Positions 49,200 to 63,654 of a stretch of 64,000 bases of DNA are shown piece after piece (the stretch's first letter is position 1; each line of letters begins with the position of its first letter). Made by a program: the position numbers and the translations under genes. Source of the DNA: Pseudoduganella namucuonensis (lineage in GTDB: Bacteria; Pseudomonadota; Gammaproteobacteria; Burkholderiales; Burkholderiaceae_D); contig NZ_FPBO01000015.1 of assembly GCF_900116645.1 (NCBI RefSeq), forward strand, positions 101,817 to 165,816, written 5' to 3'. The notes beneath the pieces were generated by a model. It searched no databases. It had not been told where the DNA came from and worked only from the letters and a program-made list of their open reading frames with translations.

Positions 49200-50033
49200 T
49201 TAGTTTGCTGCCTGCCATACCTTGAGGGCGTCCACCGTCTCCGCGACGTCGTGCACCCTGACTATTTTCGCGCCGTGGGCGACGGCCGCCAGCGCGCCGC
49301 CGACACTGCCGGCCATGCGCTGCTCCACCGGCTTGCCGGTGACCGCCCCGATCATGGACTTGCGCGACAGCCCCGCCAGCAGCGGCACGCCGAGCTCGTC
49401 CACCATGCGGCGGCCGGCCTTGATCAAAGCATAATTATGCTCGACAGTCTTGCCAAAGCCAAATCCCGGATCGATCCAGAGTCGACGCCGCTCAATGCCG
49501 GCCGCCGTCAGCGCGGCGATGCGCCCGCGCAGGAAGTCGGTGACCTCGCGCACCACGTCGCCGTATTCGGGCCGCTGTTGCATGGTGGCCGGTTCGCCGC
49601 GCATGTGCATGATACACAACGCGCAATCGCTGTCGCGCACCGCTGCGATGGCGCCGTCGGCGCGGAAGGCGTTGATGTCGTTGATCATGTCCACCCCCGC
49701 CAGCACGGCCTCGCGCATCACCTGCGGCTTGCAGGTGTCGACCGAGACGGCGCGGCCGCAGTCGCGCAGCGCGTACAGCACCGGCATCACGCGCCGCAGC
49801 TCGTCCTCCAGGGACACGGCCGGCGCGCCCGGGCGGCTGGACTCGCCGCCGATGTCGATGATGTCCACGCCCTGCTCGATCATCTGTTCGGCGTGGGCCA
49901 GCGCGAACTCCAGCGAATGATGCTGGCCGCCGTCGGAGAAGGAGTCGGGGGTGACGTTGAGAATGCCCATGACGAGGGCGCCGGCGGGATGCAGCGGCAG
50001 GTTGAAGCGGCCGAAGGGTATGGTCTGTTGCAT
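49200..50033 (-). CDS. folP: Dihydropteroate synthase
   Basis: The ~277-residue TIM barrel shows both DHPS signatures: VMGILNVTPDSFSDGG and GVDIIDIGGESSRPGA, plus VSVDTCKPQVMREAVLAGVDMINDINAFR, MHMRG and RLWIDPGFGFGKTVEHNYAL, GLSRKSMIG and RVHDVAETV. It joins p-aminobenzoate to the pterin pyrophosphate in folate synthesis and is the sulfonamide target. The ATG at 50033 is used; a TTG five codons upstream is also in frame. It is separated from ftsH by a terminator, so it may have its own promoter or depend on read-through. Confidence 0.95.
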   Translation of the reverse strand: MQQTIPFGRFNLPLHPAGALVMGILNVTPDSFSDGGQHHSLEFALAHAEQMIEQGVDIIDIGGESSRPGAPAVSLEDELRRVMPVLYALRDCGRAVSVDTCKPQVMREAVLAGVDMINDINAFRADGAIAAVRDSDCALCIMHMRGEPATMQQRPEYGDVVREVTDFLRGRIAALTAAGIERRRLWIDPGFGFGKTVEHNYALIKAGRRMVDELGVPLLAGLSRKSMIGAVTGKPVEQRMAGSVGGALAAVAHGAKIVRVHDVAETVDALKVWQAAN

Positions 50034-50051
50034 GGTTATCCGGGACAAATG

Positions 50052-50080
50052 AAAAAAGGGTGAGGATCGCTCCTCACCCT
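50052..50080 (-). terminator. Terminator after ftsH
   Basis: Minus strand AGGGTGAGGA / TCCTCACCCT, a perfect 10-bp stem with a 4-base loop (50057-50080), followed by a run of T. It ends the ftsH transcript just before folP. Confidence 0.85.
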
Positions 50081-50098
50081 TCGTGTACGGCTGGACGC

Positions 50099-51982
<1,884 letters not shown>

Positions 51983-52163
51983 GAAAACTCCTTCAATGCT
52001 GGGCGCATCTCTGACCGATAGCTAGAACAACGATTTTACTCGTAATAAGCCGCCCGTGCCATAAACCTGCCCCAAGGTGCACAAATCCGGCTCTGTGCCT
52101 GCCCGCGGGGGCGGAAATCGCGTGCGAAATCCGCCACTACCCGCCCGATGTGCGGCTAGGGTA

Positions 52164-52847
52164 TCAAATATCAAGGGCGGATTGCGCCGGATTGGCCTTA
52201 TTTTCAACCGGATTCTTCAATCCGCGCCCCAGCAGAAAGATTTCCGATGATTTATCGCGGCTGGCCTTGGGCTTTTTCTGCACCACGGTTTTGAATTCCC
52301 TGCGGAATTTCTCGACGATCTGGCTGAATCCCATGTCCTTGAAGCACTTCACCAGCAGCGCGCCGCCCGGCTTCATGTGCAGCTGGGCGAACTCGATGGC
52401 GATGTCGATCAGGTCCTCCATGCGGGCCGCGTCGGACAGCGCGATGCCGGACAGGTTGGGCGCCATGTCCGACAGCACCAGGTCGACCTGGCGGCCCTGC
52501 AGCACCCGGCCCAGCTCCTCGAGGATCTCCTGTTCGCGGAAATCGCCCTGGATGAACTGCACGTCGGCGATCGGCTCCATCGGCAGGATGTCGAGGCCGA
52601 TCATGGTGCCGTTGATGCCGCCGCCGTCCTTGCCGGCCAGCTTGCGGCGCACGTATTGCGCCCAGCTGCCGGGGGTGCAGCCGAGGTCGACGATGACCTG
52701 GCCGGGCTTGACCAGCTTCTCGTCCTCGTCGATTTCCTTGAGCTTGTAGGCCGCACGGGCGCGGTAGCCGTCTTTCTGGGCCGCCTTCACGTAGGGATCA
52801 TTTATATGGTCGTGCAACCAGTTTTTGTTTAATTTCTTCTTTGCCAT
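52164..52847 (-). CDS. rlmE: 23S rRNA (uridine-2552-2'-O)-methyltransferase
   Basis: The 227-residue RrmJ/FtsJ methyltransferase has the SAM-binding motif VIVDLGCTPGSWAQYV, DLVLSDMAPNLSG with the catalytic Asp, and GGALLVKCFKDMGF with the catalytic Lys of the K-D-K-E set. A basic N-terminus (AKKKLNKNWLHDHINDPYVKAAQKDGYRARAAYKLKEIDE) binds rRNA. It modifies U2552 of the A-loop on the large subunit. It is divergent from yhbY, with 41 bases between starts. Confidence 0.96.
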   Translation of the reverse strand: MAKKKLNKNWLHDHINDPYVKAAQKDGYRARAAYKLKEIDEDEKLVKPGQVIVDLGCTPGSWAQYVRRKLAGKDGGGINGTMIGLDILPMEPIADVQFIQGDFREQEILEELGRVLQGRQVDLVLSDMAPNLSGIALSDAARMEDLIDIAIEFAQLHMKPGGALLVKCFKDMGFSQIVEKFRREFKTVVQKKPKASRDKSSEIFLLGRGLKNPVENKANPAQSALDI

Positions 52848-52888
52848 TCGCGTAGAATACTGCCTTTAGAGAACCACCGAAAAATATT

Positions 52889-53356
52889 ATGATAAAACTT
52901 ACACCCGTTGAACGCGCCGCATTGCGCGCCGAGGCCCACGGCCTGAAACCTGTCGTCATGATAGGCGAATCGGGATTGACCCCTGCCGTCATGAAGGAAA
53001 TCGAGCTGGGCCTCGACTCCCACGGCCTGATCAAGGTGCGCGTGTTCGGCGACGACCGCGAAGCCCGCGTCGCCATGTACGAATCCATCTGCGAAGAGCT
53101 GGAGGCGGCGCCCGTGCAACACATCGGCAAGCTGCTGGTCCTGTACCGCCCGAAAAAGGAAGTGGAAAAGGAACGCAGCTCGAAGGCCGGCAAGGGCATG
53201 CGCATGGTCACCATCGTCAAGCCGAGCGCGAGCGGCACCAAGAAGCCGTCCGTGAGCAAGGTCATGCTGAAGGGGAACGAACGCGTCACCGAGGGCGGCA
53301 CCATCAAGCGCGCCAAGGTACGCCAGAAGAGCACCAAGAAGTCGTCGTTGGGTTAA
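52889..53356 (+). CDS. yhbY: YhbY-family ribosome-associated CRM-domain protein
   Basis: The 155-residue protein has the CRM fold: LTPVERAALRAEAHGLKPVVMIGESGLTPAVMKEIELGLDSHGLIKVRVFGDDREARVAMYESICEELEAAPVQHIGKLLVLYRP, including the conserved GxxG-type loop. YhbY associates with pre-50S subunits. Compared with the ~97-residue E. coli protein it has a long Lys-rich tail (KKPSVSKVMLKGNERV; KRAKVRQKSTKKSS), as is common in Burkholderiales. The divergent rlmE also acts on the 50S subunit. Confidence 0.95.
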   Translation: MIKLTPVERAALRAEAHGLKPVVMIGESGLTPAVMKEIELGLDSHGLIKVRVFGDDREARVAMYESICEELEAAPVQHIGKLLVLYRPKKEVEKERSSKAGKGMRMVTIVKPSASGTKKPSVSKVMLKGNERVTEGGTIKRAKVRQKSTKKSSLG

Positions 53357-53358
53357 AA

Positions 53359-53401
53359 CCAGCCCCGAGGGGCTGGGGTCAGACCCATGGGGTCTGACCC
53401 C
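53359..53401. repeat. Terminator hairpin plus REP-like palindrome
   Basis: CCAGCCCC-GA-GGGGCTGG (53359-53376) is followed by the palindrome GGGGTCAGACCC / GGGTCTGACCCC (53375-53401) and then GGAATTTGC. The GGGGTCTGACCCCGGAATTT word is typical of dispersed repeats in this bacterial group. It may act as a bidirectional terminator between yhbY and the convergent DUF4149 gene. Confidence 0.65.
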
Positions 53402-53417
53402 GGAATTTGCACTTGGT

Positions 53418-53870
53418 TTACTGTTTCAGGACCAGCCAGCCCGCCAGCAGGCTCTGAACCAGGTAGATCATACTCGAAACACCGTGCAGCATGCCGAAGC
53501 GGCTTTTCGCCGCAGATTCCATCACGCCGGCCGGCCCGGCCGCCGCGCGCAGTTCGGCCATCATCGGCTGCAGCCCGAAATGGCTGACCACCGTGCACAT
53601 CACCATCACCACGATCAACGCCAGCATGCCGCGGCGGCGCTTGCCGTCCCAGCCTTGCGTGCCGCGCCACAGCAGCAACAGCATGGCCAGGCCGCAGCCC
53701 AGCGACAGCAGCGCCATCGAGTGGAACATGGCGCCGGCGATGGTGCCGGCCAGCACCCGGTCGCTCAAAGTGGCGAACAGCGTGGGCGCCACCAAGTAGC
53801 CCACGGCCCACAGGCTGCCCGCCCACAGGGCGGCCACCAGCAAACGGGCCTTGGGCAAAATGGGCGCCAT
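53418..53870 (-). CDS. DUF4149 (TMEM205-like) membrane protein
   Basis: The 150-residue protein has four hydrophobic helices (LLVAALWAGSLWAVGYLVAPTLF; AMFHSMALLSLGCGLAMLLLLW; MLALIVVMVMCTVVSHFGLQPMM; MLHGVSSMIYLVQSLLAGWLVL). The conserved SHFGLQP and FGMLHGVSS segments are typical of DUF4149. Its ATG overlaps the greA stop by one base (TGATG), so it is coexpressed with greA, an arrangement common in Burkholderiales. The function is unknown. Confidence 0.88.
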   Translation of the reverse strand: MAPILPKARLLVAALWAGSLWAVGYLVAPTLFATLSDRVLAGTIAGAMFHSMALLSLGCGLAMLLLLWRGTQGWDGKRRRGMLALIVVMVMCTVVSHFGLQPMMAELRAAAGPAGVMESAAKSRFGMLHGVSSMIYLVQSLLAGWLVLKQ

Positions 53871-54346
53871 CAGATGTAGCGCACTTCCAGGATCTCGTAT
53901 TCGCGCGGGCCGGACGGCGCCTGCACTTCCACCACGTCGCCGGCCGACTTGCCGATCAGCGCGCGGGCGATCGGCGAGGTCACCGACACCTTGCTCAGTT
54001 TCAGGTCCGCCTCGTCGAGGCCGACGATCTGGTAGGTCACCTTCTGGCCCGAATCCAGGTCTTCCAGGTCCACGGTGGAGGCGAAGACCACGCGGCCTTC
54101 GGCGTCCAGCTGGGTGGGGTCGATGATCTGCGCGGCGCTCAGTTTGCCTTCCAGTTCCGCGATGCGGCCTTCCACGAACGCCTGGCGCTCCTTGGCAGCG
54201 TCGTATTCGGCGTTTTCGGACAGGTCACCGTGCGAACGCGCTTCGGCGATCGCGTCGATCACAATGCGGCGCTCCTTGGTCTTCAACTGATGCAGCTCTT
54301 CTTTCAGGAGCTCGGCGCCAAATTTGGTCAATGGAACTGAAGTCAT
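53870..54346 (-). CDS. greA: Transcription elongation factor GreA
   Basis: At 158 residues it has the GreA coiled-coil finger (LTKFGAELLKEELHQLKTKERRIVIDAIAEARSHGDLSENAEYDAAKERQAFVEGRIAELEGKLSAAQIID) with the acidic tip DLSENAEYDAAKE, and the C-terminal FKBP-like domain (VTYQIVGLDEADLKLSKVSVTSPIARALIGKSAGDVVEV). It inserts in the RNA polymerase secondary channel and restarts backtracked complexes by transcript cleavage. A terminator separates it from carB upstream. Confidence 0.97.
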   Translation of the reverse strand: MTSVPLTKFGAELLKEELHQLKTKERRIVIDAIAEARSHGDLSENAEYDAAKERQAFVEGRIAELEGKLSAAQIIDPTQLDAEGRVVFASTVDLEDLDSGQKVTYQIVGLDEADLKLSKVSVTSPIARALIGKSAGDVVEVQAPSGPREYEILEVRYI

Positions 54347-54370
54347 GTTGGTCTCTCTAAGTTACGAAAA

Positions 54371-54408
54371 GCACAGAGCCCGCGCCATGCTTCGGCGCGG
54401 GCTCCGTG
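54371..54408 (-). terminator. Terminator between carB and greA
   Basis: GAGCCCGCGCC / GGCGCGGGCTC (54376-54386 with 54394-54404), extended by CAC/GTG, with a TTTT tract on the minus-strand side. The plus side also ends in TTTTT. Confidence 0.8.
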
Positions 54409-54440
54409 GTTATGTTTTTACTGCGTACGTCTAAAGGAGC

Positions 54441-57671
<3,231 letters not shown>

Positions 57672-57675
57672 CTTA

Positions 57676-58836
57676 TTATTTCTCCACCGCTGCCATCATG
57701 GTGATGAAGCGGTCAAACAGGTAGGCGACGTCGGTGGGACCGGGCGACGCTTCCGGGTGGCCCTGGAAGCAGAACGCCGGGGTGTCGGTGCGGGCGAAGC
57801 CCTGCAGCGAACCGTCGAACAGCGAATTGTGGGTCACGCGGCAGTTGGCCGGCAGGGTCGCGGCGTCCACCGCGAAGCCGTGGTTCTGCGACGTGATCAG
57901 GACCTGCTTGCTGTCCAGGTCCTGCACCGGGTGGTTGGCGCCGTGGTGGCCGAACTTCATCTTCAGCGTCTTGGCGCCGGAGGCCAGCGCCATGATCTGG
58001 TGGCCCAGGCAGATGCCGAACACGGGGATGCCCCTGGCCATCAGCTCGCGGGTCGCCTTGATGGCGTAGTCGCACGGCTCCGGGTCGCCGGGGCCGTTGG
58101 ACAGGAAGATGCCGTCCGGGTTCAGCGCCAGCGCCTCCTCGGCGGTCGCCTGGGCCGGCAGCACGGTCACCTTGCAGCCGCGCGCGGTCAGCATGCGCAG
58201 GATGTTGCGCTTGACGCCGTAGTCGAAGGCCACCACGTGGAATTTGGGATCGGCCAGCTTGCCGTAGCCCTCGCCGAGTTTCCACTCGGTTTCGGTCCAT
58301 TCGTAGGCTTCCTTGGTGGAGACCACCTTGGCCAGGTCCATGCCGGACAGGCCGGGGAAGGAGCGCGCCAGTTCCAGCGCCTGCTCGACGGAGGGTTCCT
58401 TGCCCTGGGTGCCAGTGACGATGGCGCCGCTCTGCGCGCCCTTTTCGCGCAGCAGGCGCGTCAGCTTGCGGGTGTCGATGCCGGCGATGGCGACGATGTT
58501 CTCGGCCTTCAGGTAGTCGGACAGCGATTGGGTGGAACGGAAATTCGAGGCCAGCAGCGGCAGGTCGCGGATGATCAGGCCGGCGGCGTGGACCCTGGTC
58601 GATTCGACGTCTTCAGGATTGACGCCGTAATTGCCGATGTGCGGATACGTCAGGGTGACGATCTGGCGGCAATAGCTGGGGTCGGTCAGGATTTCCTGGT
58701 AGCCGGTCATGGAAGTGTTGAACACCACTTCGCCTGTCGTGTGACCGACCGCGCCGATGGAAAAACCTTTGAAAATGGTGCCGTCAGCAAGGGCCAGAAT
58801 GGCTGGGACGGCGGGGCCAGAAAAAAATGGCGGCAA
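57676..58836 (-). CDS. carA: Carbamoyl-phosphate synthase small subunit (glutaminase)
   Basis: The ~386-residue protein has the CarA N-terminal domain (ALADGTIFKGFSIGAVGHTTGEVVFNTSMTGYQEILTDPSY) and a class-I glutamine amidotransferase with GICLGHQIMALASG (catalytic Cys) and the His/Glu pair in FQGHPEASPGP. It supplies ammonia from glutamine to CarB. The TTG at 58836 has AGGAG six bases upstream; the TTG at 58842 lies against the Shine-Dalgarno and is less likely. Confidence 0.96.
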   Translation of the reverse strand: MPPFFSGPAVPAILALADGTIFKGFSIGAVGHTTGEVVFNTSMTGYQEILTDPSYCRQIVTLTYPHIGNYGVNPEDVESTRVHAAGLIIRDLPLLASNFRSTQSLSDYLKAENIVAIAGIDTRKLTRLLREKGAQSGAIVTGTQGKEPSVEQALELARSFPGLSGMDLAKVVSTKEAYEWTETEWKLGEGYGKLADPKFHVVAFDYGVKRNILRMLTARGCKVTVLPAQATAEEALALNPDGIFLSNGPGDPEPCDYAIKATRELMARGIPVFGICLGHQIMALASGAKTLKMKFGHHGANHPVQDLDSKQVLITSQNHGFAVDAATLPANCRVTHNSLFDGSLQGFARTDTPAFCFQGHPEASPGPTDVAYLFDRFITMMAAVEK

Positions 58837-59157
58837 GGGCAACTCCTGATAAAGTTACCGTAGCGGCGCCACGTCAGACGACCAGCATGGAACCCGGGCG
58901 TTTTGCCGGGCGGGCGGGTCAGATGATGATGGAGTGTGAGGTAGGCGCTACGGTCGATGTGTAATTGGCTAAACCTTTGAATTATAACCCAAAGATCGCC
59001 GTCCGGCAATGGCGCCGCGGACCGGATGGGGCCGCCGATAGCCGCGGGCCGCGCCCCGACTCCGCGCATGATTACAAATACAATAAGATTAGCCAGAAAT
59101 TAGCGTATGGTGGGGAGACCAGGCCCGTGTCCATCGTGGACGCGGGCCGCTCCCACC
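58837..59157. other. Divergent promoter region of carAB and the histidine kinase
   Basis: About 320 bases hold the carAB leader on the minus strand and the kinase promoter on the plus strand. A CCCGG...CCGGG element near 58893-58915 might form a hairpin in the carA leader. No ORF is convincing. Confidence 0.45.
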
Positions 59158-60147
<990 letters not shown>

Positions 60148-60229
60148 GCGCCCGGGCCGGGGCCGCCCGGTGCTATACTCGCTCACCGTCGCCCCCCTTC
60201 CGCGGCCGGGCAGCAAAGAAGACTGACTC

Positions 60230-60646
60230 ATGGCCACCAGCACCCCACAGCGGCACCAACTGATCGCCAAGGCCGTCCTGCGCCAGCCGGACGACGTGGC
60301 GGGCACCAGCGCGCTGCTGTGGCAGCGCCTGGCCAGCCGGCTCAGTCCCGTCATCGGCGAAGGCGGCTTCATGGCGCTGTATCTGCGCAGCCTGCACGTG
60401 GCCCGAAGCGAGCACGGCTGGCTGCCGCTGCACGACGCGCTGCCGTGCGGCGCGGCCTTCACCGAACTTGAACAGGCGCTGCGGCGATGCGATCCCGCCC
60501 AGGCCGCCCCCGCCAGCACGGCCCTGCTGTGCGGCTTTCTCGACACCCTCATCTTACTGATAGGCGAACTCTTAACAACCAGCATCCTGCGCGAAGCCTG
60601 GGGCGATGACGTTGAGAACCATGCTGGAACGGAGCTTCCCAAATGA
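60230..60646 (+). CDS. Hypothetical protein upstream of KaiC-like ATPase (138 aa)
   Basis: The helical protein (HQLIAKAVLRQPDDVAGTSALLWQRLASRLSPVIGEGGFMALYLRSLHVARS; LLCGFLDTLILLIGELLTTSILREAWGDDVE) overlaps the KaiC-like gene by four bases and is surely cotranscribed. Its length, helicity and position suggest a dedicated partner of that ATPase. No family recognised. Confidence 0.72.
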   Translation: MATSTPQRHQLIAKAVLRQPDDVAGTSALLWQRLASRLSPVIGEGGFMALYLRSLHVARSEHGWLPLHDALPCGAAFTELEQALRRCDPAQAAPASTALLCGFLDTLILLIGELLTTSILREAWGDDVENHAGTELPK

Positions 60647-62118
60647 ACAAAGTAATCATACAAAGGCTGCCGACGGGCGTGCCGGGGCTGGACCAGCTGC
60701 TGGGCGGCGGCGTTCCCGAATACTCGTTCAACCTGTTGGCCGGCACGCCGGGCAGCGGCAAGACCACGCTGGCCCACCAGATCATGTTTTCGCTGGCCAC
60801 GCCGGAGCGCCGCGCGCTGTTCTTCACGGTGCTGGGCGAGCCGCCGCTGAAGATGCTGCGCTACCAGCAGCAGTTCCCCTTCTTCGACATCGCCAAGGTC
60901 AACCAGTCGATCAAGTTCGTCAACCTGGCGGCCGACCTGCTGGACGGCGATTTCGAGCGAGTGCTGGCGCGCATCGCGGCCGAGGTCGCGGCCTTCCAGC
61001 CCAGCCTGGTGTTTGTCGATTCCTTCCGCTCGGTGGCGCAATCGTCGCGCGCGATGGACGATGGCACCGCCGGCCTGCAGCACTTCGTGCAGCAACTGGG
61101 CATGCAGATGACCGGCTGGCTGGCGACCACCTTCCTGATCGGCGAATACCTGGCGCCGGAGGCCGAGTCCAGCCCGATCTTCACCGTGGCCGACGGCATC
61201 CTGTGGCTGTCGCAGCAGGTGCAGCGCGACTCCATGGTGCGCAAGATCCAGGTGGTGAAAATGCGCGGCCAGGCGCAGACGCTGGGCGTGCACACCTTCC
61301 GCATCAACGAGCAAGGCGTGCAGATCTTCCCGCGCGCCATGCTGCGGCCGGACAGCGCGCACGACGCCGCGATCACGGGCAACGAGCGCGTCTCGATGGG
61401 CGTGCCCGAGCTGGACAGCATGCTGGGCGGCGGCCTGCCGGCGGCCTACTCGATGCTGCTGGTGGGGCCGTCCGGCTCCGGCAAGACGGTGCTGGCGACC
61501 CAGTTCCTGGCCGAGGGCGTGCGCAACGGCGAGCCGGGGGTCATCGCGGCGTTCGAGAAAAGCCCGAACCAGCTGCTGAGCCGGCAGCTCAACGACCTGG
61601 TGCGCAGCGGCCAGGTGGGCATGATCGACACGCGCACGCTGGACATGTCGATCGACGAGGTGTTGCACGACATGGTGGCCATGATCGTGCGCATGAAGGC
61701 CAAGCGGGTCGTGATCGACTCGCTGTCGGGCTTCGAGCTGGCGCTGGCGGCGATGTTCCGCGATGACTTCCGCGAGTCGCTGTACCGCCTGATCGCGGTG
61801 CTGACCGGCATGGGCGTGACGGTGCTGATGACGGCCGAGCTGGAGGACCGCTACACCGCGCTCAGCTTCAGCTCGTACGGCAACGCCTTCCTGGCCGACG
61901 CCATCGTGATGCAGCGCTATGTCGAAATCGAGAGCCGCCTGCAGCGCGTGATCGCCGTCGTCAAGGTGCGCGCCAGCGCGCACAGCAAGGACATCCGCTT
62001 CTTCGAAATCGATGGCGACGGCATCCGGATCGGCGCGCCGCTGGCGGGCTACGAGGGCATCCTGTCCGGCCAGCCCGCCCGCGTCGCGGGCCAGGGCCAG
62101 GCCGACGCCCAGTTCTAG
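60643..62118 (+). CDS. KaiC-like tandem RecA/DnaB ATPase
   Basis: The 491-residue protein has two KaiC domains. CI: PTGVPGLDQLLGGGVPE, Walker A AGTPGSGKTTLA, VFVDSFRSVAQ. CII: GVPELDSMLGGGLP, Walker A VGPSGSGKTVLA, VVIDSLSGFELA, then RYVEIESRLQRVIAVVKVRAS. By alignment from memory the KaiC autophosphorylation pair Ser431/Thr432 falls on Ala415/Phe416, so clock-type phosphorylation is unlikely. No KaiA or KaiB gene is nearby. Such proteins take part in signalling, often with histidine kinases like the one upstream. Confidence 0.9.
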   Translation: MNKVIIQRLPTGVPGLDQLLGGGVPEYSFNLLAGTPGSGKTTLAHQIMFSLATPERRALFFTVLGEPPLKMLRYQQQFPFFDIAKVNQSIKFVNLAADLLDGDFERVLARIAAEVAAFQPSLVFVDSFRSVAQSSRAMDDGTAGLQHFVQQLGMQMTGWLATTFLIGEYLAPEAESSPIFTVADGILWLSQQVQRDSMVRKIQVVKMRGQAQTLGVHTFRINEQGVQIFPRAMLRPDSAHDAAITGNERVSMGVPELDSMLGGGLPAAYSMLLVGPSGSGKTVLATQFLAEGVRNGEPGVIAAFEKSPNQLLSRQLNDLVRSGQVGMIDTRTLDMSIDEVLHDMVAMIVRMKAKRVVIDSLSGFELALAAMFRDDFRESLYRLIAVLTGMGVTVLMTAELEDRYTALSFSSYGNAFLADAIVMQRYVEIESRLQRVIAVVKVRASAHSKDIRFFEIDGDGIRIGAPLAGYEGILSGQPARVAGQGQADAQF

Positions 62119-62119
62119 C

Positions 62120-62530
62120 CTAGGCCGCCGGCAGCGCGGCGATGCCGGCCTTGGCGATCTGCGCGTCCTCGTTCGACTTCACACCCGACACGCCGACCGC
62201 GCCGATCACGTGGCCGTCGACGACGATGGGCACGCCGCCCTCGAGCGGGCCGTCCACGTTCGGCACGCCGATGAAGGACACGCGGCCGTTGTTGATCATT
62301 TCCTCATAGACCTTGGTTTCGCGGCGGCCCAGGGCCGAGGTGCGCGCCTTGGCCGGGGCGATGTGCGAGGACAGCGGCGCCGCGCCGTCCAGGCGCTGGA
62401 ACCACAGCAGGTGGCCGCCGTCGTCGACGATGGCGATCGACACCGCCCACTTGTTGGCGACCGCTTCCGCCTCGGCGGCTACGGCGATTTTCTTCACGTC
62501 TTCGAGGGTCAGCACGGGTTTGGTCTGCAT
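62120..62530 (-). CDS. GlcG/HbpS-family heme-binding-like protein
   Basis: The 136-residue protein shows the family features: LTLEDVKKIAVAAEAEAVANKWAVSIAIVDDGGHLLWFQRLDGA at the N-terminus and GVPNVDGPLEGGVPIVVDGHVIGAVGVSGVKSNEDAQIAKAGIAAL at the C-terminus. There is no signal peptide. Members are found in glycolate and diol operons and as extracellular heme sensors; no such operon is present here. It is convergent with the KaiC-like gene, one base apart. Confidence 0.88.
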   Translation of the reverse strand: MQTKPVLTLEDVKKIAVAAEAEAVANKWAVSIAIVDDGGHLLWFQRLDGAAPLSSHIAPAKARTSALGRRETKVYEEMINNGRVSFIGVPNVDGPLEGGVPIVVDGHVIGAVGVSGVKSNEDAQIAKAGIAALPAA

Positions 62531-62592
62531 GATACTTCCTGGTTTTTATAGGGTGGAACGGTGGATGTCGGCCGGCGGGCGCGGCGGCCCGC

Positions 62593-63567
62593 CTACTGCT
62601 CGCGCAGGGCCTTCAGCTTTTGCTTGATCTGCGCCATCACCGCGTTGGTGGCGCGCTCGCCGGCCAGGATGGCCTTGCTGCGGTTACCGAAGTCGTTGCC
62701 GGCCATGCGACCCAGCGGGGGCTGGATCACGATGTCGGCGTCCTTCAGCTCGTACTGGTTGATGCGCTGCCCCATGATGCTGAAGGTCTGCATGATGACC
62801 TCCAGCGAGCTGACCGCCGCCTGGGCGTCGGTCTGGGTCGAGATGTTGACGGCGATGATGAAGTCGGCGCCCATTTCGCGCGCGAAGCGCACCGGCACCG
62901 GCGCCACCAGGCCGCCGTCGACGTAGGTCTTGCTGCCGATCACGACCGGCTGGAACACGCCGGGCACCGAGGAACTGGCGCGCACGGCCATGCCGGTGTT
63001 GCCGCGCTGGAACAGCACGGGCTGGCCGTTTTTCAGGTCGGAGGCGACGGCGCCGAAGGGGATCTTGAGTTTTTCGATGGGGCGGTTGCCGACCGCCTTG
63101 TTGACGTAGGCCTGCAGCGCCTCGCCCTTTAGCACGCCGGAGGACTTGCCGAACAGCGGCATGGCCCAGTCGGAAATGGCGGCCTCGTCCATGTCGTAGG
63201 CCATTTTCTGCAGCGCGGCGGCGGAGTTGCCGGCCGCGTAGAGGGCGCCGACCACGCTGCCTGCGCTGGTGCCGACCACCAGGTCGGGCACGATGCCCTG
63301 CGCCTCCAGCGCCTTGATGACGCCGATGTGGGCGAAGCCGCGGGCGGCGCCGCCGCCCAGCGCCAGGCCGATCCTGATCTTGCGCAGCGACGGCGCCTGC
63401 GGCGTGCCGGCCAGCGGATTGACCGGCGTGGCGGGCGCGGTCACGCTGGCCGCCGGATTGGCGGGCACGACCGGGGGCGGCACGGATGGCGGCGTGACGG
63501 GGGCGGTGGAGCATCCGCCCAGCGCGACGGCGGCCAGGGCGGACAGGAACAGGCGTTTCAGGGACAT
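62593..63567 (-). CDS. Patatin-like phospholipase lipoprotein
   Basis: The 324-residue precursor has a lipoprotein signal (LSALAAVALGGC) and a Pro-rich linker. A patatin domain follows: IGLALGGGAARGFAHIGVIKAL (oxyanion loop), VVGTSAGSVVGALYAAG with the GxSxG Ser, and TYVDGGLVAPVPV with the catalytic Asp. It is of the RssA/YchK type, a bacterial lipase acting at the cell envelope. Confidence 0.92.
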   Translation of the reverse strand: MSLKRLFLSALAAVALGGCSTAPVTPPSVPPPVVPANPAASVTAPATPVNPLAGTPQAPSLRKIRIGLALGGGAARGFAHIGVIKALEAQGIVPDLVVGTSAGSVVGALYAAGNSAAALQKMAYDMDEAAISDWAMPLFGKSSGVLKGEALQAYVNKAVGNRPIEKLKIPFGAVASDLKNGQPVLFQRGNTGMAVRASSSVPGVFQPVVIGSKTYVDGGLVAPVPVRFAREMGADFIIAVNISTQTDAQAAVSSLEVIMQTFSIMGQRINQYELKDADIVIQPPLGRMAGNDFGNRSKAILAGERATNAVMAQIKQKLKALREQ

Positions 63568-63654
63568 ATGACAATCTGCGCGGTTGGAGCGGGCAGATTG
63601 TAACGCAAAAGTCGAGCCCGCCGGACGGCTCGCCGAAACCGCGCCGCGCTAGCC

